Shown piece after piece: positions 1 through 10,439 of a DNA stretch of 64,000 nt. A program made the position numbers and the translations under genes. Source of the DNA: Diploptera punctata. Its lineage: Eukaryota; Arthropoda; Insecta; Blattodea; Blaberidae. The stretch spans positions 653,501-717,500 of the forward strand of contig JASPKZ010002337.1 in NCBI GenBank assembly GCA_030220185.1, given 5' to 3'. Within the stretch, counting starts at the first letter, position 1, and every line of letters starts with the position of its first letter. The notes under the pieces were generated by a model. That model worked only from the letters and a program-made list of their open reading frames with translations. It had not been told where the DNA came from and did no database searches.

Positions 1-129
1 CGGTGGCCCAGATCGGATTCCCGGTGGGCTAAGGGAATTTAAAATTTCCACCTTAGTTCCCGGTGGACAATCCCTTATTTTACGGGCCTTATTAGAGTGA
101 AAAATAAACAAGTATAAAAGAAGGTACGC

Positions 130-833
130 TTAACCCTTAAATTGGCAAAGCAGTAATTTCTTGTGCCACTTATTTAAATAATTCGGACCGCAGCGAAAAC
201 AAGATTATGTAAAACTGAATATTATTGTACATCATCATAGTACAGGCAGCATGACCTGTTCCGGCTCAATACTCCATCGCTTTCTTGGTCTGCCAGGATA
301 TCTTCTCCATCGTGGTTTGTACGTCCAAGTCTGCTTCGGAAGTCTATTGTTATCCATTCGATGCAGGTGTTCAGTCCATCGCTTCTTGTAATTGTAGATT
401 TTATGTGTAATTGGTATTACTCCTAACTCTTCTCTTATAGTTACGTTTCTTATATGATCTAGTCTTGTACATCCCTTAACTGCTCGTAAAAATTGAATTT
501 CTGCCGACTGAATATTCTTAATTTCTTTCTGTCTCAGGACCCAGTTCTCACTGCCGTTTAGAAGAGTAGGGACTGCCATAATCTTGTCAAATTTCAATTG
601 TGTTTTCTTTCTCGTTTTATTTCCAAGTACTCGCCTAATTGTGCCAAACATAAGTTGGTATCTGGAAAGTCTTGTTTGAAGGTCTCTGTCGTAATCGTAA
701 GATTGTACATTATTTCGTAATTTGACACAAATTAAGTAATTTCTACTCGTTTGTTTTTCTATTGTTTTATAAGCAATATTAAATAAATTAAATCAATGTA
801 TCTTACAGGATACACTGCAAATTTAAGGGTTAA
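130..833. mobile_element. piggyBac-like MITE, copy 1 (interrupted)
   Basis: Starts TTAACCCTTAAATTGGCA and ends in the inverse of TTAACCCTTAAATTTGCA, so a TTAA target flanks CCC...GGG termini, as in piggyBac elements. Removing the LINE-B insertion and one target duplicate leaves about 226 bp, matching the 229 bp copy at 51026-51254. It has no coding capacity; mobilisation in trans by a piggyBac transposase is inferred. Confidence 0.75.
233..701 (-). mobile_element. LINE-B, 5'-truncated, with 9 bp target duplication
   Basis: The minus strand encodes an ORF2 C-terminal segment of about 138 codons (651 to 235): LYGSE-type motif (here LLNGSENW), SAE-x-QFLR, KGCTR-x-DHIRN, then HxxRM and GRPRKRWS, ending at GTTCCGG. 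ATTGTACAT is repeated at 224-232 and 702-710 and bounds the insert exactly inside the piggyBac MITE. The 5' end is truncated, so only the region after the RT domain survives. Dead fragment. Confidence 0.85.
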
Positions 834-837
834 ATAG

Positions 838-1460
838 ACAAGTTCTATAACTCTGTTACGTTTTCGTTACCGACGGTAGAAGTATTATCCACAGACGAGA
901 AGAATGAAAGCAAGGGACGAAGGGAGGCCGGGGTTTTGCAAGCGATACAATGGCTTACTACCTGGAATATAGGAACCGTCCATGATGTCACTGACATCTG
1001 TTGTGTATTTCAGGCGTATTCATTTTTATGTTTTATATTTTGTTTTACGGTAATTAAATTTGCTCTTATTCAGTTTAGTTATTTTATATTTTAATGTTTC
1101 GTAGTTCACTGTGAGGTAAGGGTGATGATTAAAATTTTGAAGTGTGTCCATCAGACTCGGAACTAACACGCCCGTTCAGCATCTAAATGAAGGTAAGTTA
1201 TAGTACAGTCCTTCATGATATAATGTGCTGAGTATGAAATACCTACTGCTTTCATACACTTCGTCTATGGACAGTAGGAACTGTTGAAGTCGTAAGGGGG
1301 ATGTAGAGGGTCTGCTAGTACAGTACAAGTCAGTAGGAATGAATGTACAGGAAAACACAGAAATAAAGCTTGTCTCACTTATTGAGTTATAGTTCAAAAA
1401 TATAACAACATATCCGTGTAATTAAAGAGAACACTGAACATTCTAGTTTTGAAAAAAAAA
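838..1460. other. No recognisable gene or repeat
   Basis: AT-rich sequence with a moderately GC-rich patch near 890-960. I see no coding exon with splice sites, no terminal repeats and no match to other parts of the window. Confidence 0.4.
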
Positions 1461-2030
1461 ATGCGCGATTTTATTTACAGCAATGGCGATCATGATTGAA
1501 AGTTCAATTTACTACATTTCGGGGTTGCCAACCTAAATAACTATACTGTAATAAAATAACTATACGTAATATTACATGTTACAAAACGCATGTGGGAAGT
1601 AAAACTACTGCCCTCTATACTACAAACAATGTATATACAAAAAATATGAACATTATTTGAAACAATATAAAACAATAAATACGTACTTTCCGCCATTTTA
1701 TCACTAATGGGTCTCACGGTCTCCTGTAGTTTCAACTAATAAACATTGTCCACACTGTTAACGTTAGTCAATTGTTAGTAATAAACACAAATATTTCCAA
1801 CAAAGATGTTATTTTACTATTATTTATTATTTTGAAAACACCATCACGCAAAAAATAATGTACACCGCACGTTTGTGAAGTGTTTTACAGAATCTCAGAT
1901 ATTAAAAACCTCGCTATCGCTCGGTTTTTAAATATTTTCCTCGCTTCTGTAAAAACCACTTCCCAACCTTATATTCTTGCAGTCCTCGCTACGAGATTCG
2001 TCCTTTCGTATTACGCGTGTATATGGGACA
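1461..2030 (+). repeat. Repeat X, copy 1
   Basis: Shares long stretches with 39565-40062 (same strand) and 4485-6460 (opposite strand). Landmarks are ATCATGATTGAAAGTTCAA, a CAACAAAGATGTTATTTTAC block and GCACGTTTGTGAAGTG. The last 130 bp holds small inverted motifs around CTCGCTATCGCTCGG. No ORF is shared by the copies, so it is probably a non-autonomous element of unknown class. Confidence 0.65.
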
Positions 2031-2455
2031 GGTTACGTTAGCTAACCTTTTTAGACGGCACTATACTGAATAGTCTCATGTTTATCTCCAACCGCGTCCT
2101 CTAGTCAAAACACGCAAATAGCGCTGCGATTCCAATCGGCAATCAAAACATGAAAGAGCTGTACCTGTGTCTAATTTATGACCATCAGAACATAAGCAAG
2201 ACTCAATAAATCTAAATATATTTATTTTATACAAAGAAACACAGACATACGCGATAAATAATTAAAAATTCAAAATATAGTTAAAGAAATTCTGAATTAA
2301 CAACAGTAATCTAACAAGAGGTTGTGTTTTTCTGACTTTGTCGCTCGTGATTTTGTCTAATGAAAAACTCAACCTCGCGTTGAATTTGGAGTGACTATTT
2401 AGTGAATAATACAACATCAGAAGCCAAAAATAATTATAATGTTTAATATTTACCA
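2031..2455. other. No recognisable gene
   Basis: AT-rich sequence between repeat X and the tandem dimer. The open frame at 2262-2456 has no domain and is not counted as a gene. Confidence 0.35.
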
Positions 2456-3099
2456 AATGTGAGGTTATGTATTCTGATCTTACTTCCGGGCGATTTGTAA
2501 GCCGGCTTCATAATTATAAATAACGTATCTTTATTTTTAAATCTCTTTGGGCTCGGGAAAAATCAGTAACATGATTGTATGAGAAATAATTATTAATAAT
2601 GCAGATTAATTATACAACATTTAATACATGTTTTAGACCAACAGAATTAAATTTTTTGGTAATGTTTTGTTTTCTTTTGACATTTCTCGCTGTATCATAT
2701 CGATCATACATTGTTAAATCGATATCCTTATCAAATAAGTTAATTTGCGGAGATATCTTTCATTACGAAATTTGAATGTGAGGTTATGTATTCCGATCTT
2801 ACTTCCGGGCTGTTTCTAAGCCGGCTGTATTGTTATAAATAACATTTTTACTGTTAAATCTCTTTGGGCTTGGGAAAAATCAATAAAAGATGATTGTATG
2901 AGAAATAACTTTACAATAATGCAGATTCGTTATACAACATTTAATAATTTTTTTACAGCAACAAAACTACTATTTTCTGTTGTAATTTTTCAAGTTGTTT
3001 TCTTTTGGCATTTCATGCTGTACCATATCGATCATATATTGTTCAATCGATATCCTTGCCAAAGACGTTAATTTGCGGAGACATCTCTCATTACGAACA
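2456..3099 (+). repeat. Tandem dimer, about 319 bp period
   Basis: Two head-to-tail copies start at 2456 and 2775, each opening AATGTGAGGTTATGTATTC and closing near GTTAATTTGCGGAGA. They differ at scattered sites and small indels, so the duplication is not recent. Each unit contains a CATATCGATCATA palindrome-like core. Function unknown. Confidence 0.8.
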
Positions 3100-3698
3100 G
3101 GAAGAGGAACGATTATCGGTCTACGAGTTAAATTGTCAAAGTAACCTTAGTTAAGGTTCGGAAGTTGAGGAAATATCCTTTTTATTCTGTGCCTGAAGAT
3201 GAGGACCAGAAAATAATGGGTTTTATTAATTCTTTTTCGTCATTTTTCGACTTTTTTTATTAGTATTTTTAGCTTCTTTTTGTCTTAACGGCTTTTTTGC
3301 AACTTTACCTTAATTTGACTACATTTATACCATTTGCATAATTAAAAAATCCGCAGAGTCCAGTCTCAATTCCAATTTATTTAAAAAAACACTATCTAGT
3401 TTTATTTTCATAGGCTTTTTACGTCGTAATCACTTTTGATCCGCGAGAAACTATTGATCCTTCAGAAAATAGGTCATTACTTTTAACCACCAGCCTACTG
3501 ACCGCCTGTGCTATTGTATTTCGACTTCAAATGTTCTAAGAAGTTGCCACTTTGTGAAAATTACCTCAAGGAAATGGTGAAGGCAGAGAGGTTGTCTTTA
3601 TCTCCACGTTAGCAAATGCAACACGTTTTATATCCTTTTTTTTTAATTTTGAAGAGAAATTAATGTCACCACATTGCTGTTAAGAGGAATGAGAATCA
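3100..3698. other. No recognisable gene
   Basis: AT-rich sequence with poly-T runs. I found no convincing ORF, splice signal or copy elsewhere in the window. Confidence 0.35.
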
Positions 3699-3945
3699 AA
3701 CTCTTAAATGGTATGGCTTTGTACAAAGAATGGAAAATGAAAGATAGCCAAAAAATATATACCAATGGTCACCCTCTGGAAGAAATAAACATGGAAGACC
3801 AAGATGAAATGGAAAACCTATGTAAGAACTATAATGGATGATAGAAATTTGGAAGAAGGACATTGGAATGATAAAAATAAATAGAAACTGAAGACGGCAA
3901 ACTCGTATAAGTGGGGAGGAAGCCGAAGAAAAATAAGGTATTTTG
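3699..3945 (+). mobile_element. LINE-D 3' fragment
   Basis: Broken plus-strand reading gives TLKWYGFVQRM, then WSPSGRNKHGRPR and a later W-N-D segment. This is the arrangement (WxGHVxRM ... GRPR ... W) seen at the C-terminus of many insect LINE ORF2 proteins. Stops and frame changes are present. The closest relative in the window is the LINE-D at 18735-19755. Confidence 0.65.
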
Positions 3946-4484
3946 TCGGATATCCTTAGATCTTTTTAAAGGTATGTTGTAGGCATTTTATAGGTCCTCT
4001 ACTTCCAAGCCCTAGTTATAACCTATCCAAAGAATGGACATATATTGATTTCTTAAATTAGTATTGCTGTATCAACCTACTTGACTTCGAGATAGAAAAG
4101 AACAAAATTAAGATGGACTGACCAACCACATCTTGAGATCTCATAGGAACAGGCTCAAATTACCTAAACCTAAATATGTTCATGGTGATGAACATTTCAT
4201 ACATTTTCGAGAAGGAGGTGTGTCCGTCCTGGTTGACGGGTGTTTACTTTGCTTATCTCAGATTTTGAGGTTATAGGGTTCAAGTTCAGCCGTCGTCCTT
4301 ACATTTTTAACGGCGTAAAATCTTTAGAATTGAATTATAATGTTCAAATAAAACCATAAAGGAAAATTTCACATAACACATGAAAATTAAAGTGCCTTCC
4401 GAGCTTCGCAATGTGGTAGATGGACTATTGATAGTATATTACTATGAGAGGTTGAGAAGTGGTTTTAACATAAAAAAAATGTTT
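3946..4484. other. No recognisable gene
   Basis: No coding or repeat structure is evident; the short open frame starting at 4380 runs into repeat X. Confidence 0.3.
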
Positions 4485-4595
4485 AAAAAACGAAGCGACA
4501 GCGAGAATTTCAATTTCCGAGATTCTGTAGAACACTCACAAACGTGCGTTGTACATTATTTTTAGCGCAATGGAGTTTTCAAAATAATAAATAAT

Positions 4596-4736
4596 AATAG
4601 TAAAATAATAATAATAATAGTAAAATAATAAAATAATAATAAAATAATAATAATAAAATAATACTAATAATAATAATAATAGTAAAATGGTAAAATAATA
4701 ATAATAATAGTAAAATAATAATAATAATAATAGTAA

Positions 4737-4796
<60 letters not shown>
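4596..4796. repeat. Imperfect (AAT)n microsatellite, about 200 bp
   Basis: AAT units interrupted by AG and AAAT variants at the left and pure at the right. It abuts the 3' end of an inverted LINE-E fragment, as expected if the tract grew from the LINE tail. Confidence 0.95.
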
Positions 4797-4797
<1 letters not shown>

Positions 4798-4850
4798 CTC
4801 TATTTTAGCTGGCAGAGTTAAGGCCATAAGGTCTTCTCTTCCACTCACAT
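4797..4850 (-). mobile_element. LINE-E 3' terminal fragment
   Basis: Matches the 3' ends at 37936 and 32730: minus-strand GAAGACCTTATGGCCTTAAC followed by the CCAGCTAAAATAG tail. It runs directly into the AAT tract. Confidence 0.6.
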
Positions 4851-5036
4851 CTTGGTTGGAAATATTTGCGTTCATTATAAACAATTGACTAACGTTAACA
4901 GTGTGGGCAATGTTTATTAGTTGAAATAACAGGAGGCCGTGAGACCAATTAGTTATAATTGACAGCAAGTACGTATTTATTGTTTTATATTGTTTCAAAT
5001 AAAGTTCAGTTCATTTAAAATGCAATCAATTGTTAC

Positions 5037-6268
5037 GCATCATCATCAACAACAAGGATTAAGCCCAATGGCCTGTTCCGATCTCATTGTAGGTCGAATT
5101 GATCTTTCCATCTCTTCAATGGTCTTCCCAAAATTCTTCTCCCTTTTGGTTTATAATTATACATTCTTATTGGTATGCGCTGTTCTTTCATTCGTAATAC
5201 GTGCTGAAGATAAGCATTTTGATAACATTGTATTCTTTCACAGAGATTAAATATATTAAGTTCTGTTCTTACATCTTCGTTTTTCTTTTTATCGGTCCTT
5301 TGGTATCCTGCTATTGCTCTCAACATCTTCATTTCAGCAGCCTCTATTTGTTTACTATCTGCCTTTGTTAATGTCCAGGTTTCACATCCGTAGATAAGAG
5401 ATGGAACTGACAATACTTTGTAAAACTTTAAAATAGTTTATTTTCTAGTTTTATGCAATAAAGTATGTTTAATTGTGCCACATGGATAATTGAATCGTTG
5501 TATTTTAGTGTGTCTATCTAAATTTCTGTCATTACATAAATGACATCAGAAATAATTAAAATTCTGAACTTGGTCTACAATTATATTGTTTATCGCTATT
5601 TTTGTTCTTATTGCAAATTTTCCTTTCAGAGCTAATATTTTTATTTTAGATGTAGATATTCTTAAATTGTATTTTAGAGCGATATTATTTAAAGTATAAA
5701 GGACTTGTTGTAAAGCATTTTCTGATGCTGTCATTATTACTTGAACGTCTGCAAAAAGCAGAGTTGTCAATACACTATTTATATTAATTTGTTCTTGCCA
5801 TTCATTTATGACATGGTCCAAGTATAAATTAAATAATACTGGTGAGAATGGACATCCTTGTCTTACTCCCTGGTTTATTTCTATTTTTTGTTTACTAATT
5901 TTATCTCCGCAGTCTAATTTAAAATTTGTTTCTATATATAAACTATGAATGACTCTTATAAGATATTGAGGAATTCCTTTCATTTCCAGTATGTTCCATA
6001 ATTTATTTCTACTTACACTATCAAATGCTTTAGTATAATCAACAAAAGCTATATACGTGGGTAAATTAAATTATTTTCTTTTTTCTATCAATGGGGTCAT
6101 TGTAAAAACGCAATCTATAGTTGACCTACCCTTTCTAAATCCATGTTGTATCTCACATAAAATTGTTTCAGCTATTTTATTTATTCTATATGATAAAAAT
6201 TTTGCATATATCTCATAAGCTGAATTTAATAAACTTATTCCTCTATAATTTGTACATTCTCTTCTTTT
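5037..6268 (-). mobile_element. LINE-B, longest copy: RT core plus C-terminal region
   Basis: Minus-strand pieces of a reverse transcriptase lie in order. First is NYRGISLLNSAYEIYAKF with GFRKGRSTIDCVF (6331-6071), then GVRQGCPFSPVLFNLYLD and LLFADVQVIM (5983-5546), then YGCETWTLTK, LRAIAGYQRTDKK and GRPLKRWK (5413-5084). Frames are broken between the blocks. The catalytic FADD box reads FADV, so the second aspartate is lost. No endonuclease domain is present. The copy sits in repeat X. Confidence 0.88.
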
Positions 6269-6450
6269 GGATATTTTTGTACATACATTGTATGTAGTAT
6301 ACATAGAGGCCTGTGGGTTTACTTCCCACACGCGTATTTGTAATATGTAATATTACAGTATAGTTATTTAGGTTGGCAACCCAAAATGTAGAAGTTGAAC
6401 TTTCAAACACGGTCGTCATAGCTGTAAGTACGACAAAACGTACTATCGCG

Positions 6451-6457
<7 letters not shown>

Positions 6458-6490
<33 letters not shown>
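6458..6490. repeat. (AT)n microsatellite
   Basis: Pure AT dinucleotide run at the outer end of repeat X. Confidence 0.95.
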
Positions 6491-6978
6491 TGTGCTACTA
6501 TCTGAAGGCTACAAAAAGAAAATAAAATAAAAACATTTTAATTTGTTGCAATTGTTATGTCAGTTGCCATGGAATTCACCTATCCATTAATTTTTGACAC
6601 AAGTAATATGGCAAAATAATGCAATGCATTAAATTATATTTACAGTTATGTAATTACAAATTATGGATGTTATACAAATCAAATTTAGTAGAAAATTATG
6701 TTTTATATCGTTGTACGTATGTGACGCGATATCAGTCACGACCACTTGTTTATTCTGATATTCTGACAGTGATTCAATACATAGCTCTTGTCACATTAAA
6801 ATTATGTATTTGTTTTCTGTTATTTATTAGTTAATACAGAATGCTAATTCGTATATAACTTATTATTTGCTCTGGTATCGTAACCACACAATTTATCGAG
6901 TTAATGTTACCAATTCAAATGACTGGTTCATTGCATCTCTAAGGATATACAGTGAAACAATTTAGTAAAGATAAATAT
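6491..6978. other. No recognisable gene
   Basis: The open frame at 6619-6834 encodes a cysteine- and tyrosine-rich peptide without a recognisable domain; I do not call it a gene. Confidence 0.35.
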
Positions 6979-7066
6979 CCCCAGCTCGTGTCCAACTCAT
7001 GGTCGGGTCGAGGAATGAGATGGGATGAAGCCCCTACATTCATAGAGTTCTGTGAACGACAAGGGT
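6979..7066 (-). mobile_element. SINE-F tail remnant
   Basis: Reverse complement of the last 90 bp of the SINE at 40835-41165, with shared blocks CTCGTGTCCAACTCA, GGTCGGGTCGAGG and GAGATGAAGCCCC. The tRNA-like head is absent. Confidence 0.65.
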
Positions 7067-7404
7067 TCTTATTTGGAATTTGAAAGCAATTTAAGTTCGC
7101 ATAATTGACACACCTCAATAAAAAACTACTTTCAGTGATGTAAACTCTATGCTTTATAGGTTTTTAATTGTTATTTTACGTCATGGGATTAGGTCATAGA
7201 CTGTTTCCACATCATGAGTCTGAACTCTCCATCTAGTTATGGGCCGACTAATATTTCTTTTTCCTTTGGGTTGGTAGTGAAGCAAAATTTGTGGGAATCT
7301 ATTGAGTGACGTTCTTGTTATATGTTGAAGCCAATTAGATCTTAAGTTTGGAATTTTTTCTGTGTCACTAGATATTTAATTGTGTTTTTTTTTCAATAGT
7401 GAAA
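7067..7404. other. No clear gene; possible LINE remnants
   Basis: A piece near 7215-7300 contains CTCCATCTAGTTATGGGCCG and may be a decayed LINE 3' region, but I cannot assign a family. Confidence 0.25.
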
Positions 7405-7589
7405 TACAGAACAAACTGGAAGAAACACTTAGCAAGGATGACTGAGAATAGAATACCAAAAGCAGTATACAACTATTCACTACGAGGAAGAATAAATTTG
7501 GGAAGACCAAAGAAAAGATGGAAACATCAGCAAATTGGAGCCGGAACAGGCTAGTAAATAAGCCTAAATCGTGACGAAGAAGAAGAAAA
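7405..7589 (+). mobile_element. LINE-B 3' end
   Basis: Plus-strand reading gives YRTNWKKHLARM, NRIPKAVYNYS, GRPKKRWK and then a GGAGCCGGAACAGGCTAGT end. It corresponds closely to the opposite-strand copy at 42950-43380. Confidence 0.75.
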
Positions 7590-7830
7590 TGATTTCATTA
7601 TTTTCTTATCCAACAATGTATAGCCTGCTGATTTCATTATTTTCTTATCCAACAATGTAAAGCCTGCTACTGAACATAAGAATTTCATTTCAACTACTAT
7701 TTTAATTTTATCTGATCCATTAAATGTCCAGTTTTCACTAACGTACAGTGTGTTAACATAGATACTGTCATTGTTTTATACAATTTAGTTACGCAATTTT
7801 TAATATTTTATTATATTTTTAATATAATTT
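7590..7830 (-). mobile_element. LINE-B fragment with 39 bp in-frame tandem duplication
   Basis: The minus strand encodes SENWTFNGSDKIK, VEMKFL and then AGFTLLDKKIMKS followed by AGYTLLDKKIMKS. The repeated 13-codon unit occupies 7590-7628 and 7629-7667. It abuts the plus-strand LINE-B end, and because that end's 3' side is at the junction this is not a simple 5'-inversion product. Confidence 0.65.
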
Positions 7831-7900
7831 GGAATTTAAGTTTAAAATATGAGTTGGCATCCACTATAGTTAAATATTATGGTACCTTGTGTTATCTTTA

Positions 7901-8085
7901 GTGGCCTGCGGTTCTGTAGTGGTTATGCTCCTTGCCCCTAGTCCCAAAAGTCGCGGGTTCAAACCCGGCCAGGGTCAATAGATTTTTAGGATGGAAAAAT
8001 TCAAAGAAAGAGTTCTCCGGAGAGACTTTCAGCCGTGGGTTCAGAGTCGGAAGATTTTCAGGCTCGTAAAAGCCTGAATAAAAAC
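7901..8085 (+). mobile_element. SINE-B, 3'-truncated
   Basis: tRNA-like head with A box GTAGTGGTTATGC and B box GGGTTCAAACC, then the family body (TTTTCAGGCTCGTAAAAGCC). It lacks the 3' half seen in the full copies at 47490 and 58838. Confidence 0.8.
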
Positions 8086-9018
8086 TATTATTGTGCTATT
8101 GTGCATTACAGGGACTCTTGTCTCAACGTCTCTCATATTACGTTAAACTGAAAATATATAAAACTGTTATTCTGTCAGTTATAATTATCCGCTGTGGTCT
8201 CGAGGTAGCGTGCTGCCTTGTCACGCAGCGGGCCCGGGTTCGATCCCCGGTCGGGACCGTTTTTCTGGGTGAGGTTTTTATCGGGGTTTTCCCTCACCAA
8301 ATGTCAGGAACACTCTAAGGCCCAAATGGTCCACGAAATCATATGGCCATCTCAACCATCATCATTCATATTCATCTTAGATTAAGCTTAGGATTAGGGA
8401 CTCTCCTGGCGTGTACCACTATCATCATCATCATCATCACCTATCATATCGTCGGGGCAACGTAACCACGCCTTCCAGGCGTCCCAACCTCAGAAGTGGG
8501 TTACAAATACGCCATGCCAAGAGAGAACACCAGGAATGTCGAAAAAAAACTTGGGGCATTTGCAAAAAAAATATATAATATATGGATGCGAAACATGGAC
8601 TCCTACTTTAAGCTAGGAGAATAGATTACGAATATTTGAGAAAAAAAATTCTAGGAAAATTTTTGGACCAAAGAGAGATGAACAGACAGACGAATGGAGA
8701 AGATTTCGTAACAGTGAGCTACAAGATCTTTATAGGAAACCAGATATAATAAGAACAGTTAATTTCGTAGACTGCGATGGGCCGGATATATGACACGAAT
8801 GGGGAATGAAAGAGGAGCATGGATGCTTCCTGTATGAAAACCTGAGGGAAATCGCCCAGTCGATAGACCAAGAACGAGGTGAAAGAATAATTATTTGAGG
8901 AAAGTAGATTATACAAGAATGACTGGAATACATTTGCTCAGTATAGAGATGTATGGAGAGCTTATGTCCGTTTGACCATGAATCTACGGATTCGATAGTG
9001 CCAGTGAGTTAGTTAATA
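8086..9018 (+). mobile_element. LINE-A 3' part, interrupted by SINE-A
   Basis: Plus-strand ORF2 C-terminus, starting near the YALQ(R/G)LL segment and continuing after the SINE with TDEWR, SELQDLYRK, GRIYDT-type decay and a final MNLRIR stop. It ends at GCCAGTGAGTTAGTTA. Multiple frameshifts are present. The insertion is in the LPVILYGCE region. Confidence 0.85.
8189..8572 (+). mobile_element. SINE-A, subfamily 2
   Basis: Head CCGCTGTGGTCTCGAGGTAG with B box GGGTTCGATCC, body with TGAGGTTTTTATCGGGG, then the subfamily 2 tail (CTCTCCTGGCG, TCGGGGCAACGTAACC, GCCATGCC) and an A-rich end. It interrupts LINE-A. Confidence 0.85.
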
Positions 9019-9215
9019 ACAAATTTTTCCGGGGATTGTATGCCAGGAGTCCACCTATATCAGTATTGTTCAAACAGAATAGCCAGATTTTCTAATAGTG
9101 TCAGATATTATAATAAACTCTAAACTAATATGGTATACACTAACGTACCGATTTTCCCACCTAATGAAATAAAATGGATATAGGTAGACTTCTGTCATAG
9201 AATAGCCTCCTTCTT

Positions 9216-9242
9216 CCTGTCTTTCTTTCTTTCTTTCTTTAT
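9216..9242. repeat. (CTTT)n microsatellite
   Basis: Six or so CTTT units. Confidence 0.9.
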
Positions 9243-9321
9243 TTGTTAATTTTAACCTGTTCCTTTGTAAGCATTTTTACATGCTCCAGGAACCCGGGAA
9301 TTACAGGGTTACGACCCTCGA

Positions 9322-9322
<1 letters not shown>

Positions 9323-9381
<59 letters not shown>
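9323..9381. repeat. (AAT)n microsatellite
   Basis: About 19 pure AAT units. Confidence 0.98.
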
Positions 9382-9528
9382 TAATTAGAATTATAATTAG
9401 AATAAGAACACAAAAGTTCTTAGTTGAAACGTATAAAAAAATTGCGCTCCCATATAGGAAGTTTTGTTCGTCCTTGTACAAACACAAAAAATGAAGAGAA
9501 AAATTTTAGCTACAAATAATATGAAACT

Positions 9529-9800
9529 CATTAACTAACTCACTGACATAAGCTGTTCATGCATCCCTATCCTGAGCCAATGTCTTTCCAATCATCCCCT
9601 GTATAATCTACTTCCTTCAAATAATGGTTAATATAATTCTCCCACCTCGTTCTAGGCTTGCTAACTGGATGCTTTTTCTCTGGTTTTCTACATGTAGTTT
9701 ACATGCCGCTCTTCCATTTCCCATTCGTGCCACATGTCCTATACAACGTAGTCTACGCGACTTAACTCTTATTATATCTGGTTTCCCATAAATATAAAAA
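9529..9800 (-). mobile_element. LINE-A 3' fragment
   Basis: Opens with the inverted 3' end TTAACTAACTCACTGACA and continues through the inverse of the D-W-KAL, GRPR and RMGN segments. Small deletions are present. Confidence 0.8.
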
Positions 9801-10349
9801 TAACAATTGGTTAATAGAATAACGTCTATGTCTTAATATGGAGCAGGCAAACCTCTAACGAAAGTTGTGTTGTATTTGAAACAGGAAACAAGAAGTACCG
9901 CGCACAACTGAACACAAAACTATTTGATCGTGATGGAATGCACAAAGCGAGCTCGTGGCGGCCACAAAGTCAACCACACACTAAAATACAAACTTAACTC
10001 TCTACATTATACTGTTCCTCCGCCATCTGTTGACATTTTAAATAATCCACTAAACTCTTTTCTAACTTCAACTGTTTTACTGTGCATACAAACCAATTCA
10101 CTTCTTTTCTCCACGAGTTTATTGTCCGGTACAATATTAGAGTCACGTAGAAATGACACATAGAGCATAATCAATATTATCGACAGGAAACAGGGGCGAT
10201 GTCCTTACATCCCCATTAAGATGACCTCAATATTAACAGACATGAGAAGTGATAGAATCAGTTTTGTCCAATTGAGTATTGTTGTTATAAAAACAGAAAA
10301 ATACAGAGTGCATGTAAATATAGAGAGATTCATATAAAAGATAACTCAT
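9801..10349. other. No recognisable gene
   Basis: Includes a short GC-richer patch (9890-9970). The open frame at 9924-10163 has no known domain and no splice context I trust. Confidence 0.35.
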
Positions 10350-10430
10350 TGGCAGTGTAGAACCCGGAAGTTCATGACTGCGCGGACATATGCTCTCCAT
10401 TCAACCCTATCCTGAGTTAAAGTTTTCCAT
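10350..10430 (-). mobile_element. LINE-A 3' scrap
   Basis: Inverse of the LINE-A terminus around TTCATGACTGCGCGGACAT; only about 80 bp remains before LINE-B begins. Confidence 0.65.
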
Positions 10431-10439
10431 TCAGGCAAA

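Larger units (their letters stand above)
4485..6460 (-). repeat. Repeat X, copy 2, inverted and interrupted
   Basis: Reverse complement of the family at 1461 and 39565. Recognisable blocks are 4485-4600, 4850-5036 and 6269-6460. The copy is split by an (AAT)n tract joined to a LINE-E 3' end (4596-4850) and by a long LINE-B (5037-6268). Confidence 0.7.

Noticed and set aside
1..129. GC-richer CGGTGG repeats at the window start as a gene end
   Set aside because: Too short to judge and no frame or motif stands out.
4579..4998. Long Tyr/Ile/Leu-rich frame
   Set aside because: It is a translation of the AAT microsatellite and LINE tail, not a gene. The same holds for frames over the tracts at 9323, 22457, 26370, 35961 and 49957.
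7405..7830. 5'-inverted (twin-primed) LINE-B
   Set aside because: The 3' end of the plus-strand piece lies at the junction, so the order is wrong for twin priming; two separate events fit better.
8435..8460. CRISPR or spaced repeat array in the (ATC)n tracts
   Set aside because: These are simple repeats within SINE-A; there are no spacers and the genome is eukaryotic.
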